64,000 nucleotides of DNA from Vibrio sp. HDW18. GTDB lineage: Bacteria > Pseudomonadota > Gammaproteobacteria > Enterobacterales > Vibrionaceae. Shown one piece after another: positions 9,796 to 18,642 of the stretch. The stretch lies in contig NZ_CP049914.1 of NCBI RefSeq assembly GCF_011306175.1, positions 310,001 through 374,000 of the forward strand, read 5' to 3'. The notes beneath the pieces are model-generated. The model saw only the letters and a list, made by a program, of their open reading frames with translations. It was not told the origin of the DNA and did no database searches. Made by a program: the position numbers and the translations under genes. Position 1 is the stretch's first letter. Each line of letters begins with the position of its first letter.

Positions 9796-10497
9796 ATGAC
9801 AGCATCCAGAGTGAAATGCGTAATTTTTGACTGCGAAGGTACCTTAGTTGATAGCGAACGTTTGTGCTGTGAGGCGCTAGTGCAGGTGTTTGGTGAGCTG
9901 GGTGTTGCCTTAAGTTATTCACAAGTGGTTGAACACTTCGCTGGGGGTAAAATTGCTGATGTTCTGCATAGCACTTGCCAATTTGCCCACATCTCGGCCG
10001 ATATTGACCTGCTTGAGCAGCGTTACCGAGCAGTAGTGGCGGCGATGTTTCAACGCCAATTAGTACCAATGTCCGGTGCTCAAGAATTGCTTGATTATCT
10101 ACAGCATCATCAGATTGAATTTTGTGCGGTATCCAATGCGCCGCGAGAAAAAATTGCCCTAACCTTGAACTTAGCTGGTTTAGAGCGCTATTTTAAGGGG
10201 CGAATTTTCTCTGCTTTTGATGCCAATAGCTGGAAACCAGAGCCAGATTTGATCCGCTATTGTGCGATGAATATGGGGTTTACGCTTGAAGAGTGCATCT
10301 ATATTGACGATACCGCCAAAGGGGTAGCGGCGGGGATTAATGCTGGGGTGATCACTTTTCAGCTTAGCCCGTTAAATCCTCAAAATCGTAGTCGTTGCCA
10401 GCAAGTCATCGTGTTAGCGCATTTACAGCAGTTAGTGCAATGGTTAAGTGATAGACAATCTCCGCCATTCAAAGTCGCGATGCCATCTTCTCGCTAG
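9796..10497 (+). CDS. HAD-superfamily phosphatase, YieH-like, with DxEGT motif
   Basis: 233 residues, HAD-IA fold with a helical cap. Closest remembered relative is E. coli YieH (6-phosphogluconate phosphatase); shared words are VFFDCxGTLVDSE, the Ser motif VSNAPREK, the lysine motif SWKPEPDL and the acidic motif IYIDDTAKGV. Motif I here is D12-C-E14-G-T: the second Asp, normally the general acid/base, is Glu. Start chosen at ATG 9796, five bases after AAAGGAG, rather than the GTG one codon earlier. Likely a cytoplasmic sugar-phosphate phosphatase; the substrate is uncertain and activity may be altered. Confidence 0.85.
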   Translation: MTASRVKCVIFDCEGTLVDSERLCCEALVQVFGELGVALSYSQVVEHFAGGKIADVLHSTCQFAHISADIDLLEQRYRAVVAAMFQRQLVPMSGAQELLDYLQHHQIEFCAVSNAPREKIALTLNLAGLERYFKGRIFSAFDANSWKPEPDLIRYCAMNMGFTLEECIYIDDTAKGVAAGINAGVITFQLSPLNPQNRSRCQQVIVLAHLQQLVQWLSDRQSPPFKVAMPSSR

Positions 10498-10701
10498 CCC
10501 CTCAAGCGAGTTCTCCTATCACTGAGTGTTTCTGTCAAATACACGGATCATCTCGCCGCCAAAGCGCCCTTGGTACTTGCATGCAAGACCAATCCTCCAC
10601 CGCGGAGTGGGCTTCACAGATCCACTATTTGTATTTTCACCAATCTCATAAATCGGTTAGATTGTTGGCCAATTATGATATTCGGTTGCAATAGGAGCCT
10701 C

Positions 10702-11328
10702 ATGGCAGAGTGTCATCAACTGGCTACAACATTTCAAACGTATATGGAAAACCCACTGGTATGGCCGATTTTTGATGTGTTGAAACAGCAATCCTCAGGC
10801 TGGAAAGTTCACACTTTAGCGGCGCATTTAAGTGGGTTAGGTATGATGCCAGTGCTTGATCCCCAACCAGAAAAAGATCTGTTTAAACGCAATTTTTTGA
10901 TCATGAACGCGCTGTTTCAGCTACAAGAAACGCTGCATCCGCAAAAATGGCTGCAAGTGGAAGCGATGGATATTGTGTTAGCACCGATGATGGGCCGTCA
11001 ATTTCAGTCGATTGATATGCATGATCCGCTGCGTGATTACTACACCCAATGGGTCAACTATGAAGCGGATGAAGGGGAAGTGAAACGCTTGCTGAATGAA
11101 TTCTGGACGCGTTATCGCCACTCTGTAGGCAGTGATAATGGTAAAACATTGACTCGCAGCCAAGCACTGCGTCTGTTTGAGCTGAGCGAAGCGGCGAGTG
11201 CGATCGAGATCCGTAAAACGTGGCGACGGCTGGCTTTGCGCTGGCATCCTGATCGAGACAACGGCAGTGCTGAACGGTTTCGTATCTTGTGTGAAGCGTG
11301 GAATATTCTTAGGAATGAATATTCATAA
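10702..11328 (+). CDS. DnaJ-related protein with C-terminal J domain
   Basis: 208 residues. The first ~140 (HQLATTFQTYMENP, AHLSGLGMMPVLDP, LFKRNFLIMNALFQL) match a Vibrio/gamma-proteobacterial DnaJ-related family of unknown role. The last ~60 form a J domain with the HPD tripeptide in RWHPDRD preceded by EIRKTWRRLAL, so it should stimulate a DnaK-type chaperone. The J domain at the C-terminus and the lack of a Gly/Phe region or zinc fingers make it a type III J protein. AGGAG just before the ATG at 10702 marks the start; the frame runs further upstream without a ribosome site. Confidence 0.85.
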   Translation: MAECHQLATTFQTYMENPLVWPIFDVLKQQSSGWKVHTLAAHLSGLGMMPVLDPQPEKDLFKRNFLIMNALFQLQETLHPQKWLQVEAMDIVLAPMMGRQFQSIDMHDPLRDYYTQWVNYEADEGEVKRLLNEFWTRYRHSVGSDNGKTLTRSQALRLFELSEAASAIEIRKTWRRLALRWHPDRDNGSAERFRILCEAWNILRNEYS

Positions 11329-11364
11329 ATACCGATTCATCTACCCATGACTAGCTAAATATTA

Positions 11365-11403
11365 CTCAAACATAACCCAGCCATTGAGCGCGTTATGTTT
11401 GAG
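11365..11403. terminator. Perfect 12-bp hairpin between convergent genes
   Basis: CTCAAACATAAC at 11365-11376 pairs perfectly with GTTATGTTTGAG at 11392-11403. There is no T run on either side, so it may be a transcript-end stabiliser rather than a classical terminator. Confidence 0.45.
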
Positions 11404-11465
11404 TCGTGAGTGATAGGCTTGGGCGCTGACAGGCAGAGCACAAGCCTTTTGGCCTGTTAGTTTGT

Positions 11466-13115
11466 TTAAGCTTTAAATTGCGCTTTGCGCATCCGGTTGA
11501 GAGCCGCCATCGCATCTAAAACCCGCGGTTTGGCTAAATCACCATGATTAGGCATCGCAAGGTGCCAGTCGCCTTCCAGCATTTTGCTCATTGCTTGAGC
11601 TGGGTTTTCTGTCCAGCCTGGTAACTGCGCCAGTTGGAACCATAGCCAACCCATCGCATTCACTTCGCTGGAGCTTTGCAACTGTTCAAGTGCAGAAATA
11701 TCGGTGAATTCTTTACCAAAACGTAGTGCATCTAACCCTTTGGCTGAAACGCGGAACTTACCTTCTAGCAGCAGTTTTTGCAATGTGGCGCAATTTAACG
11801 CGCGTTGAGCAAAGGTGGCAAGTGGGGTTTCACATTCGTTACGACGTAGGGTCGGATGTTGAGCAATCACTTCACGCGCTTTGGCTGTCACATCAACCGG
11901 TTGATAATCGTGCATCTGGATCACGGTATCTGCCACATCCAGATAGTCACCGGATCCTCCCATCACCACTAAGGTGGAAATACCTAAATCGTCACGCAAT
12001 TGACCAATGCGATCCACCAGTGGTGTGATTGGCTCGGCACCTTTACTGACCAGTGCCTGCATCCGCTCATCACGGATCATAAAGTTGGTCGCCGAGGTAT
12101 CTTCATCGATCATTAAGGTGGTCGCGCCCGCTTCAATCGATTCTTGTAACCACGCGGATTGTGAGGTTGAGCCTGAAGCATCTTGAGTGCTGAAATCGGT
12201 CGTATCTTTCGCCATCGGTAAATGGTTAATGTAGTTCGACAAATTGAGATTGTGTACACAGCGCCCTTCTTCGGCGCGAATTTTCATCGCTTTGCCATCC
12301 GTCACCATCCGCTCACGGCCATCGCCCGGAATATGGTTGTACACCGAACGTTCTAGCGCAGTGAGTAAGGTCGATTTACCGTGGAAGCCACCACCAACAA
12401 TCAAAGTGATGCCTTGTGGGATACCCATGCCAGTCAATTCACCTTGGTTGGGTGTACTAAGGGTGACTTGCAATGATGCTGGAGTTTGAAACGGTACCGC
12501 TTCTTTCATCGGCAAATCACAGTTACCGGCTAAACGGGGCAGAATACTGCCATTGGCGACAAAAGCGACCAAGCCCAGATCATCAAGTTGGGCGCGCATC
12601 GCTTGCTGATCTTCTACCACGGCGCAGTGATGCAGCAGTGCGGCTTTATCCAATTCACGTTCTAATGTGGCGCGGCGGATGTATTTTGGCAGATGGAAAG
12701 TGAGAATATTCAGGGCCTTCTTGGCCAGAATATCACGCCCTTCGGCAGGCAGACTCATGCGAAAGCGCAGTTCAATACCCTGTTCGTTAAACAGCACGGC
12801 GGTGCTGTCAAGTACGGTTTGACCGCTGAATGCTATGGATAAACTGTTGTCTTGTTTGGCAAATTCCGCAAAGGCACGTGCGATAAAATCACGCGCAGCC
12901 ATTTGATAAGTCGGTGATTTTTCCTTAAGCCATTCTAAACCAGTCAATGACCAAGCACGGGTGGCGCGCAGGCGAGAAGCGGAAGCGTATGGATCAGACT
13001 GAACATGATCGATGAATAGCGTAAAGTCAGTAAAGTCATACTGGCCTTTGATCTGCTGATAAGCACGATAGTTCTGCTTTTCAAGTTTTTTCAGAGTTGC
13101 AATTAGTCGATCCAT
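11466..13115 (-). CDS. ABC-class P-loop ATPase (COG3044 family)
   Basis: 549 residues, soluble. A P-loop GGGFHGKSTLL lies near residue 245, which is unusual in having G-F-H before GKS. Downstream are the LMIDEDTSATNFMIRDERMQ region (Walker B-like) and LVVMGGSGDYLDVADTVIQM, both typical of predicted ATPases of the ABC class. The N-terminal 200 residues carry the family's DNA/RNA-binding-like region. The biological role is not known. It stands alone, with the ATG preceded by a weak purine stretch. Family membership is clear; function is open. Confidence 0.82.
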   Translation of the reverse strand: MDRLIATLKKLEKQNYRAYQQIKGQYDFTDFTLFIDHVQSDPYASASRLRATRAWSLTGLEWLKEKSPTYQMAARDFIARAFAEFAKQDNSLSIAFSGQTVLDSTAVLFNEQGIELRFRMSLPAEGRDILAKKALNILTFHLPKYIRRATLERELDKAALLHHCAVVEDQQAMRAQLDDLGLVAFVANGSILPRLAGNCDLPMKEAVPFQTPASLQVTLSTPNQGELTGMGIPQGITLIVGGGFHGKSTLLTALERSVYNHIPGDGRERMVTDGKAMKIRAEEGRCVHNLNLSNYINHLPMAKDTTDFSTQDASGSTSQSAWLQESIEAGATTLMIDEDTSATNFMIRDERMQALVSKGAEPITPLVDRIGQLRDDLGISTLVVMGGSGDYLDVADTVIQMHDYQPVDVTAKAREVIAQHPTLRRNECETPLATFAQRALNCATLQKLLLEGKFRVSAKGLDALRFGKEFTDISALEQLQSSSEVNAMGWLWFQLAQLPGWTENPAQAMSKMLEGDWHLAMPNHGDLAKPRVLDAMAALNRMRKAQFKA

Positions 13116-13263
13116 CTCGATTATCGCTCATAGGGAAAGAAAAAGAGGAGCGCGATTATAGGTAGCGCCCAACTAAGAGTAAAGCAATGATGCGCCCAGC
13201 GGTAGGTTAACCGGTTGGCACGCATCAGCACGGTGAGTATCGAGGCTCCAACTCAACGCATAT

Positions 13264-14472
13264 TCAAAGTAAATTCGGGTCGCTTTGGTTAATAAAGGCA
13301 CTGAGATTAACCGGTTTCTGGTAATCAATCTCAGTAAAGCCAAAGCCGTTGAGTTGCATAAACTCTTGTTTAAACCCGGTATAATCGCCCAACTGCTGAA
13401 AATTGCTGGCGTTGAGTTGCGCTAAACAGGCGGCGACTTGTGCTTGAGTATCTGGGTTCATCTCCCAATCATCCATGCGGATCAAGCGTTCACTGTCGAC
13501 GGGGGGTGGATTGCGGCCATACAATTTCTCGCTCAATAAGCGCTGCATCTGTTCAATGCAGCCTTCATGGGTACCTTTATTTTTCATCACTTGATAGAGC
13601 GCGATCAAATAGGGGCTTAAGCCGGGAATAAAAACGCTGGCTTTGGTGACCAGTGCTTTACACACCACGGCATAGGCTGCGCCATTAAAATTAGCCAGTT
13701 TGAGGTTTAGCGCATGGCTGGTTTGATGAAGATCGATTTTAGCCCGACCTAAAGTACCATCGAGGTAAATCGGATGGGTAGCGGGGGGGCCAACATAAGA
13801 AAATGCAATCGTTTTACACCCTTCAGCCAGTGACTCAGCGTTAATTAACGTATCAATCCAGTTTTGCCAATCATCACCGCCCATGACGCGCAACGTGGCC
13901 TCGATTTCCTGTTCAGTGGCTGGCTCTAAGCAGGTTGCTGTCCAAGTGTCGCTATCGAGCATAATTGATGCACCAGAGACTGGCTCACCAATCGGTTTGA
14001 TTGCCGAACGCCAATATTCACCATTGGTTTGGCGGCGCATGCCACTGGCAATGCTGTAGATGATCAAATCCACTTCGCCTTCAAAGTAGGTTTCAATCGC
14101 CTCAATCACTTGTTCGCGCATTTCGGTAGAAAACACATCACCACTCAGATTGATGGCGATACGCCCCGCTTGCTCAGCGTGCTGTTTAAAAAAGTGATTG
14201 TTGTAGTAACCCGCACTGCCGGTTTGATTTTCGCTTGGAGCTCGCTCTAAAGAAACGCCAATAGTATCGGCCTGTGCACCACCAAATGTGAGCGCAATTC
14301 GTGCGGCTAAGCCAAAACCTGATGATGCGCCAAGGATCAAGACACGTTTAGGGCCAGAGCGAATAGGCTTAGCCTGTTTAACATATTGGATTTGATTAAG
14401 GATGGCTTGCTCGCAGCCATAAGGATGAGCGCTGCGCGCCACAACGCCCTGAATGAATGGCTTGATGTGCAT
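13264..14472 (-). CDS. fabV: FabV-type trans-2-enoyl-ACP/CoA reductase (divergent)
   Basis: 402 residues, the usual FabV length. NADH-binding motif GASSGFGLAAR at 48-58; catalytic pair Y236 and K245 in IYLDGTLGRAK (Tyr-X8-Lys, the FabV spacing), with Y226 in FSYVGPP. FabV reduces 2-enoyl-ACP in the last step of fatty-acid elongation and is resistant to triclosan. This copy differs a good deal from the well-known V. cholerae FabV ([20 protein letters not shown] as I recall it), especially at 150-215, so it may be a second, divergent reductase. AGGTGA six bases before the ATG supports the start. It sits alone, away from other fab genes. Confidence 0.88.
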   Translation of the reverse strand: MHIKPFIQGVVARSAHPYGCEQAILNQIQYVKQAKPIRSGPKRVLILGASSGFGLAARIALTFGGAQADTIGVSLERAPSENQTGSAGYYNNHFFKQHAEQAGRIAINLSGDVFSTEMREQVIEAIETYFEGEVDLIIYSIASGMRRQTNGEYWRSAIKPIGEPVSGASIMLDSDTWTATCLEPATEQEIEATLRVMGGDDWQNWIDTLINAESLAEGCKTIAFSYVGPPATHPIYLDGTLGRAKIDLHQTSHALNLKLANFNGAAYAVVCKALVTKASVFIPGLSPYLIALYQVMKNKGTHEGCIEQMQRLLSEKLYGRNPPPVDSERLIRMDDWEMNPDTQAQVAACLAQLNASNFQQLGDYTGFKQEFMQLNGFGFTEIDYQKPVNLSAFINQSDPNLL

Positions 14473-14559
14473 GATGTCACCTATGATTTGGTCAATCGCT
14501 CAAAAATAGCGTAAAGCTAAGTAAATTTTATTGAGCTAAGCCATTAAATGAGTGAATGG

Positions 14560-15159
14560 TTATAAATGCTCACTGAGTTGCTCAGCGACAAAATCGGCAA
14601 TCCAAGGTTGTGCTTCTGGTTTAGGATGTAAGCCATCGGCCATCATCCACTCTGGCTTTACGATCACTTGTTCAAGAAAAAATGGCAGTAGTGGAATGGA
14701 AAATTGTTCCGCTAAGCTTGGGTAGAGCTGAGAGAAACCCTCGCTGTAACGTTTGCCATAATTGGGAGGGATGCGGATCTGCATTAACAGGGCGGTCGCA
14801 TTATGTGCTTGGATCTGTTCAATCATGGTGCTTAAATTTTGGTTAATCGTGTGTAGCGGGAAACCACGTAAGCCATCATTGGCGCCAAGTTCAATTAATA
14901 CCAGATTGGGTTGATGTTGAGTAAGCAACGCAGGTAAGCGTTCAAGACCGTTACCCGTGGTATCGCCCGAGATGCTGGCATTAACCACCGAGAGTGCTTG
15001 GCCTTTTTCGCCCAAAGCTTCGGTCAGTAAACTTGGCCACGCCTGCTCAATAGGCATGGCATAGCCAGCGCTTAAACTGTCGCCGAGTATTAATAAGGTT
15101 TTACTGCTAGCAGTAGCAGAAAACAGCATTAGCAACCATAAGGAAATCCATCGAATCAT
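14560..15159 (-). CDS. tesA: Acyl-CoA thioesterase I / lysophospholipase
   Basis: 199 residues. Signal peptide (MIRWISLWLLMLFSATASS) directs it to the periplasm. SGNH hydrolase blocks: GDSLSAGY (nucleophile Ser), GDTTGNG (Gly), GANDGLRG (Asn), and DGLHPKPE (Asp and His). It hydrolyses long-chain acyl thioesters and lysophospholipids. I chose the ATG at 15159; the longer frame from 15210 has no signal peptide at its start. This ATG overlaps the ATG of the divergent ybbA on the other strand (shared CATG), so each promoter must lie inside the other gene. The same tesA/ybbA divergence occurs in E. coli. Confidence 0.93.
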   Translation of the reverse strand: MIRWISLWLLMLFSATASSKTLLILGDSLSAGYAMPIEQAWPSLLTEALGEKGQALSVVNASISGDTTGNGLERLPALLTQHQPNLVLIELGANDGLRGFPLHTINQNLSTMIEQIQAHNATALLMQIRIPPNYGKRYSEGFSQLYPSLAEQFSIPLLPFFLEQVIVKPEWMMADGLHPKPEAQPWIADFVAEQLSEHL

Positions 15160-15834
15160 GTCTACATCCGTTATATTAGCGCAATCATTATCTAAATCAG
15201 TCTCTACCAATCAGCAACATTTAACAATCCTTCACCAGGTGAATCTGTCGATTGAGGCGGGAGAAAGTGTGGCGATTGTGGGGGCTTCTGGTGCGGGTAA
15301 ATCAACCTTAATGACGCTGCTGGCCGGTTTAGACACGCCAACTGATGGTGAAGTGTATCTGCTCGGTCAGCCGCTATCACAATTGGATGATGAAGCGCGC
15401 GCAGCGCTGCGTCGTGAGTCGATTGGTTTTGTTTTCCAGAGCTTTCTGCTGATCCCAAGCTTATCCGCGTTGGACAATGTCACCTTACCGTGTTTATTGC
15501 GTGGTGAAATGGAAGATCGCGCTCGGGGCAAAGCTTGCTGCAAGCGGTTGGGTTAGCTGAGCGTATGCACCATGTTCCTGCGCAATTATCGGGCGGCGAG
15601 CAGCAGCGTGTTGCACTTGCCCGCGCGTTTATGACCCGTCCACAACTTCTGTTTGCTGATGAGCCAACCGGTAATCTTGATCAAGCCACCGCCGCCAAAG
15701 TGATTGATTTGCTGTTTGAACTCAATCGTGATCACGCGACTACCCTCGTTTTGATCACCCATGATCCGCAACTGGCACAACGTTGTCAGCGGCGCTTTTT
15801 TATGCACGCGGGTGAGCTGGAGGAGCGCGTATGA
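15158..15834 (+). pseudogene. ybbA: ybbA ABC transporter ATPase, single-base frameshift
   Basis: ATPase of the YbbAP/LolD-like ABC family. The first part has Walker A GASGAGKST and Q-loop FVFQSFLLIPSL, then runs into a stop after [10 protein letters not shown] at 15556. The second part resumes in another frame ([17 protein letters not shown]) with signature [14 protein letters not shown], Walker [13 protein letters not shown] and switch His LITHDP. Adding one base in the G run at 15525-15528 joins them into a normal 225-residue protein. So either one G was lost or the sequence is wrong. The end overlaps ybbP (ATGA). If the shift is real, the ATPase lacks its signature and Walker B and would be dead. 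Confidence 0.9.
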
Positions 15835-18278
15835 AGCGATTGTCGTCGGTTGCTCATGTGCGGCGGTTGCTCTGTTGGAGCCTACGTGAAATTCGCCATG
15901 GTCAGTTATGGCCAGTGGTTGTGGCGCTGACGCTGATTGTCGCCGCTATTTTTGCACTAACCGCGCTGGCACAAAGAATGGAGCAAGTGATCGTTAAGCA
16001 AGGGCGTGAGGCGTTGACCGCGGATACGGTGTTTGTTTCGGCCAATCCATTGCCACAATCCTTACTTACGTTAAGTGCACAGTCTGCGGTACAGACCGCA
16101 CAATTGATCAGTTTTGCGACCATGGCATTTAGTGATCATGGTATGCAACTGGTCACTGTTAAGGCGGTGGATAGTGCTTATCCACTGCGTGGTGAGATGC
16201 GCTTAAGCGATAGTCAAAAACAACTGCATCATGTGCAGGTTAATCAACTGTGGTTAGAACCGCGGGTGAAAGATCAGCTCGGTGTCACGATTGGGGATCA
16301 TGTGGCACTGGGCGATGCGGATTTTGTGGTCAGTGGCGAAATTAGCGAAGAGCCAGGGCTGAGCTTTAACCCCTTTCAGCAAATGCCCACAGTTTATATT
16401 CATCTCGCTGATGTGGCTAAAACGGGTGCTATTCAGCCCGGCAGTCGGGTGCAATTTAGCCTGTTTATGGTTGGTGAGCCGCAGACTCTGGCGGGCATTA
16501 AACAAGCGGTAAGTTTAACTGCGAGCGATCGCTGGCAGGACCAAGAGAGTGGCAGTCAAACCAATCAAGTGTTTGAGCGCAGCCAACAATATTTGTCCAT
16601 GACAGTGGCGATCGTGATCTTAATGGCGGCGACCACTTTAGTGCTGACTTGTCAGCACTATGCCGCAACACGTATGCACACTATTGCGATGTTAAAAAGC
16701 CTCGGTGCGAGTCGGCGCTGGCTTTACCGCTGGTTAGGGCTGCAAGTGGGTTTGCTGCTGGTGTGTGCGCTAGTGCTGGGTAGTGCGATGGGAATCGGAT
16801 TGGAATTCTTATTACGCATACCACTGCGCGATTTATTGCCCAGCCCGCTACCGAGTTATGGTTGGCGCCCATGGTGGATCGCACTGGTAAGCTGTTTACT
16901 GATTGCGGTGCCAGCTCTTGGTATTCCCCTTGGGCGGCTGTTGAGCATCAGCGCTGCCGCGGTATTGCAACCCGTATCAACTCGAGTCAGTTGGCAACGT
17001 CCTCTGCTGCTGATCATGGTACCTGTGGTGCCGATGTTATTGGTGTATTGGCAAAATCCGCTGATTTGGGTGGTGCTGCTTGGTATGCTAGCGCTGTTTG
17101 TGCTGTTGGCGATACTCAGTATGCTGATCACGCGTTTAATGGCTCAATTACCCCTCAACCCTGCAATGGTATTAGCATTGAGTCGGATTAATCGATCCGC
17201 GACAGCCAGTGGCTTGCAGTTTGGTGCGTTAGCACTGTCTTTGATGCTGCTTGCTATCATTTGGCTGGTGCGCACCGATTTGCTGGCGGATTGGCAACGA
17301 ACGTTACCAGCAAACGCACCTAATGCTTTTGCACTGAATATTAGTGAAACGGAAAAAGCCAGTTATCTGGCGGCATTAGATGCGGCGAATATTGAACGCT
17401 CAAGTGCTTATCCGATTATGCGTGGCCGTTTGAGTGAGATTAACGGTCAGCCTGCGAATCAATATACTCCCGCGGGTGAGCAGAGCTCAAATGCACTACG
17501 CCGTGAGTTAAACCTGACTTGGGCGCAGCAACTGCCCGATTATAATCCGATTTTACAAGGTGAGTGGCATAGCCAACAAGGTGTGTCGGTAGAGCAACAA
17601 GTGGCGCGCGATCTTGGTCTTAAATTGGGTGATACGCTGACTTTTGTGATCAATAGCCAGCGGGTTAGCGCGCAGGTTAACACTATTCGTCAGGTCGAAT
17701 GGCGCACCATGCAACCCAACTTCTATTTCATCTTGAGTCCTGATGTGGTGCAGCAGTTGCCGGTCAGTTATTTGATCAGCTTTCGCCTTTCTCCCGAGCA
17801 TGATGTGCTGCTCGGTCAGTTAGCTCGTCAGCATCCGACTGTGAGTTTGATCGACATTCGTACTATGGGGGCTAAAATCCAAGCGTTGTTGACCCAAATC
17901 GTGTGGTCGATCACTGTGCTGGCTGCGCTTGGCGTGGTGGCAGGGATGTTGCTGATCTTCATTTTATTGCGCTTAAGTTTAACTCAACGCCAGCAGGAAA
18001 TTCGCCTTTATCGCACTTTAGGCGCGAGTCGGCGTCGAGTGCTACAAACCATTTGGGCTGAATATGGTTTGATGGCGCTGATCGCCGGTTTAGTTGCCAG
18101 TGTCAGCGCAGATGTAGTGGTGGCTGCTGTTATGCATTGGGGGTTTAACTTGGCCCCTAACTTACATATTGGACTGTGGTTAGCGTTGCCAACACTTACG
18201 TTTTGCACACTGGCTGCCGTGGTGAGTCGCTTACTGAAACGGCTGTTAGCCCCCGTCAATCAAGCGTTGTACGATTAG
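15831..18278 (+). CDS. ybbP: YbbP-type ABC transporter permease (FtsX-like)
   Basis: 815 residues. An N-terminal membrane helix near 30 is followed by a periplasmic MacB-like domain; three helices lie around 255-375 with FtsX motif ATRMHTIAMLKSLGASRRWL, then further helices at about 395-490, a second periplasmic domain, and a final FtsX block with QRQQEIRLYRTLGASRRRVL. This duplicated layout is typical of YbbP. It forms a complex with YbbA, and in E. coli is linked to TesA; such systems extrude lipids or hydrophobic compounds rather than import. The gene is intact and overlaps the frameshifted ybbA by four bases. Confidence 0.93.
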   Translation: MKRLSSVAHVRRLLCWSLREIRHGQLWPVVVALTLIVAAIFALTALAQRMEQVIVKQGREALTADTVFVSANPLPQSLLTLSAQSAVQTAQLISFATMAFSDHGMQLVTVKAVDSAYPLRGEMRLSDSQKQLHHVQVNQLWLEPRVKDQLGVTIGDHVALGDADFVVSGEISEEPGLSFNPFQQMPTVYIHLADVAKTGAIQPGSRVQFSLFMVGEPQTLAGIKQAVSLTASDRWQDQESGSQTNQVFERSQQYLSMTVAIVILMAATTLVLTCQHYAATRMHTIAMLKSLGASRRWLYRWLGLQVGLLLVCALVLGSAMGIGLEFLLRIPLRDLLPSPLPSYGWRPWWIALVSCLLIAVPALGIPLGRLLSISAAAVLQPVSTRVSWQRPLLLIMVPVVPMLLVYWQNPLIWVVLLGMLALFVLLAILSMLITRLMAQLPLNPAMVLALSRINRSATASGLQFGALALSLMLLAIIWLVRTDLLADWQRTLPANAPNAFALNISETEKASYLAALDAANIERSSAYPIMRGRLSEINGQPANQYTPAGEQSSNALRRELNLTWAQQLPDYNPILQGEWHSQQGVSVEQQVARDLGLKLGDTLTFVINSQRVSAQVNTIRQVEWRTMQPNFYFILSPDVVQQLPVSYLISFRLSPEHDVLLGQLARQHPTVSLIDIRTMGAKIQALLTQIVWSITVLAALGVVAGMLLIFILLRLSLTQRQQEIRLYRTLGASRRRVLQTIWAEYGLMALIAGLVASVSADVVVAAVMHWGFNLAPNLHIGLWLALPTLTFCTLAAVVSRLLKRLLAPVNQALYD

Positions 18279-18642
18279 TCGCTTGAGTAAATGGTTTAGT
18301 TATCCACAAAATCAGTGGATAACTTTTGGGATAAGTAAAGTGGTGGTTTAGCACTGGCTCGGTGCTAGCCCCGTAGTGACCGAGGTTTGCGAGTTTTGGT
18401 TATACACAAAATGGGTAAAACCGAAAAATAGCAAATCTCCGTCAAGCATTTTTTTGATTTTTTTCGAGCTAAAATTTGCTTGCTTTACGATGATTAAGCT
18501 GACTTTAAAAACTCAGGCTGGTCGAGTTGTCGCAGCAATGAGGCGGGTGATGATTTGATTGGAAAATGTGATTTGCTTAACCTTTCACAGCCTCTAGAAT
18601 AGCGACTATGTTAGTTGGCCTAGATGTAACTGTAGGGAAAAT
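18279..18642. other. Intergenic region ybbP to FAD oxidoreductase
   Basis: About 360 bases. It starts with the ybbP terminator hairpin and should contain the promoter of the downstream oxidoreductase. Two perfect DnaA-box words occur, TTATCCACA at 18300-18308 (inside the hairpin) and TTATACACA at 18400-18408. A 60-codon frame at 18376-18558 has no ribosome site and a random-looking translation, so I do not call it. Confidence 0.5.
18298..18327 (+). terminator. Terminator after ybbP
   Basis: Nine-base stem AGTTATCCA / TGGATAACT with a 9-base loop, followed by TTT. The left arm contains a DnaA-box word. Confidence 0.65.

Noticed and set aside
18298..18408. Replication origin
   Set aside because: Only two DnaA boxes, one in a terminator, with no AT-rich unwinding element or rctB/dnaA nearby.
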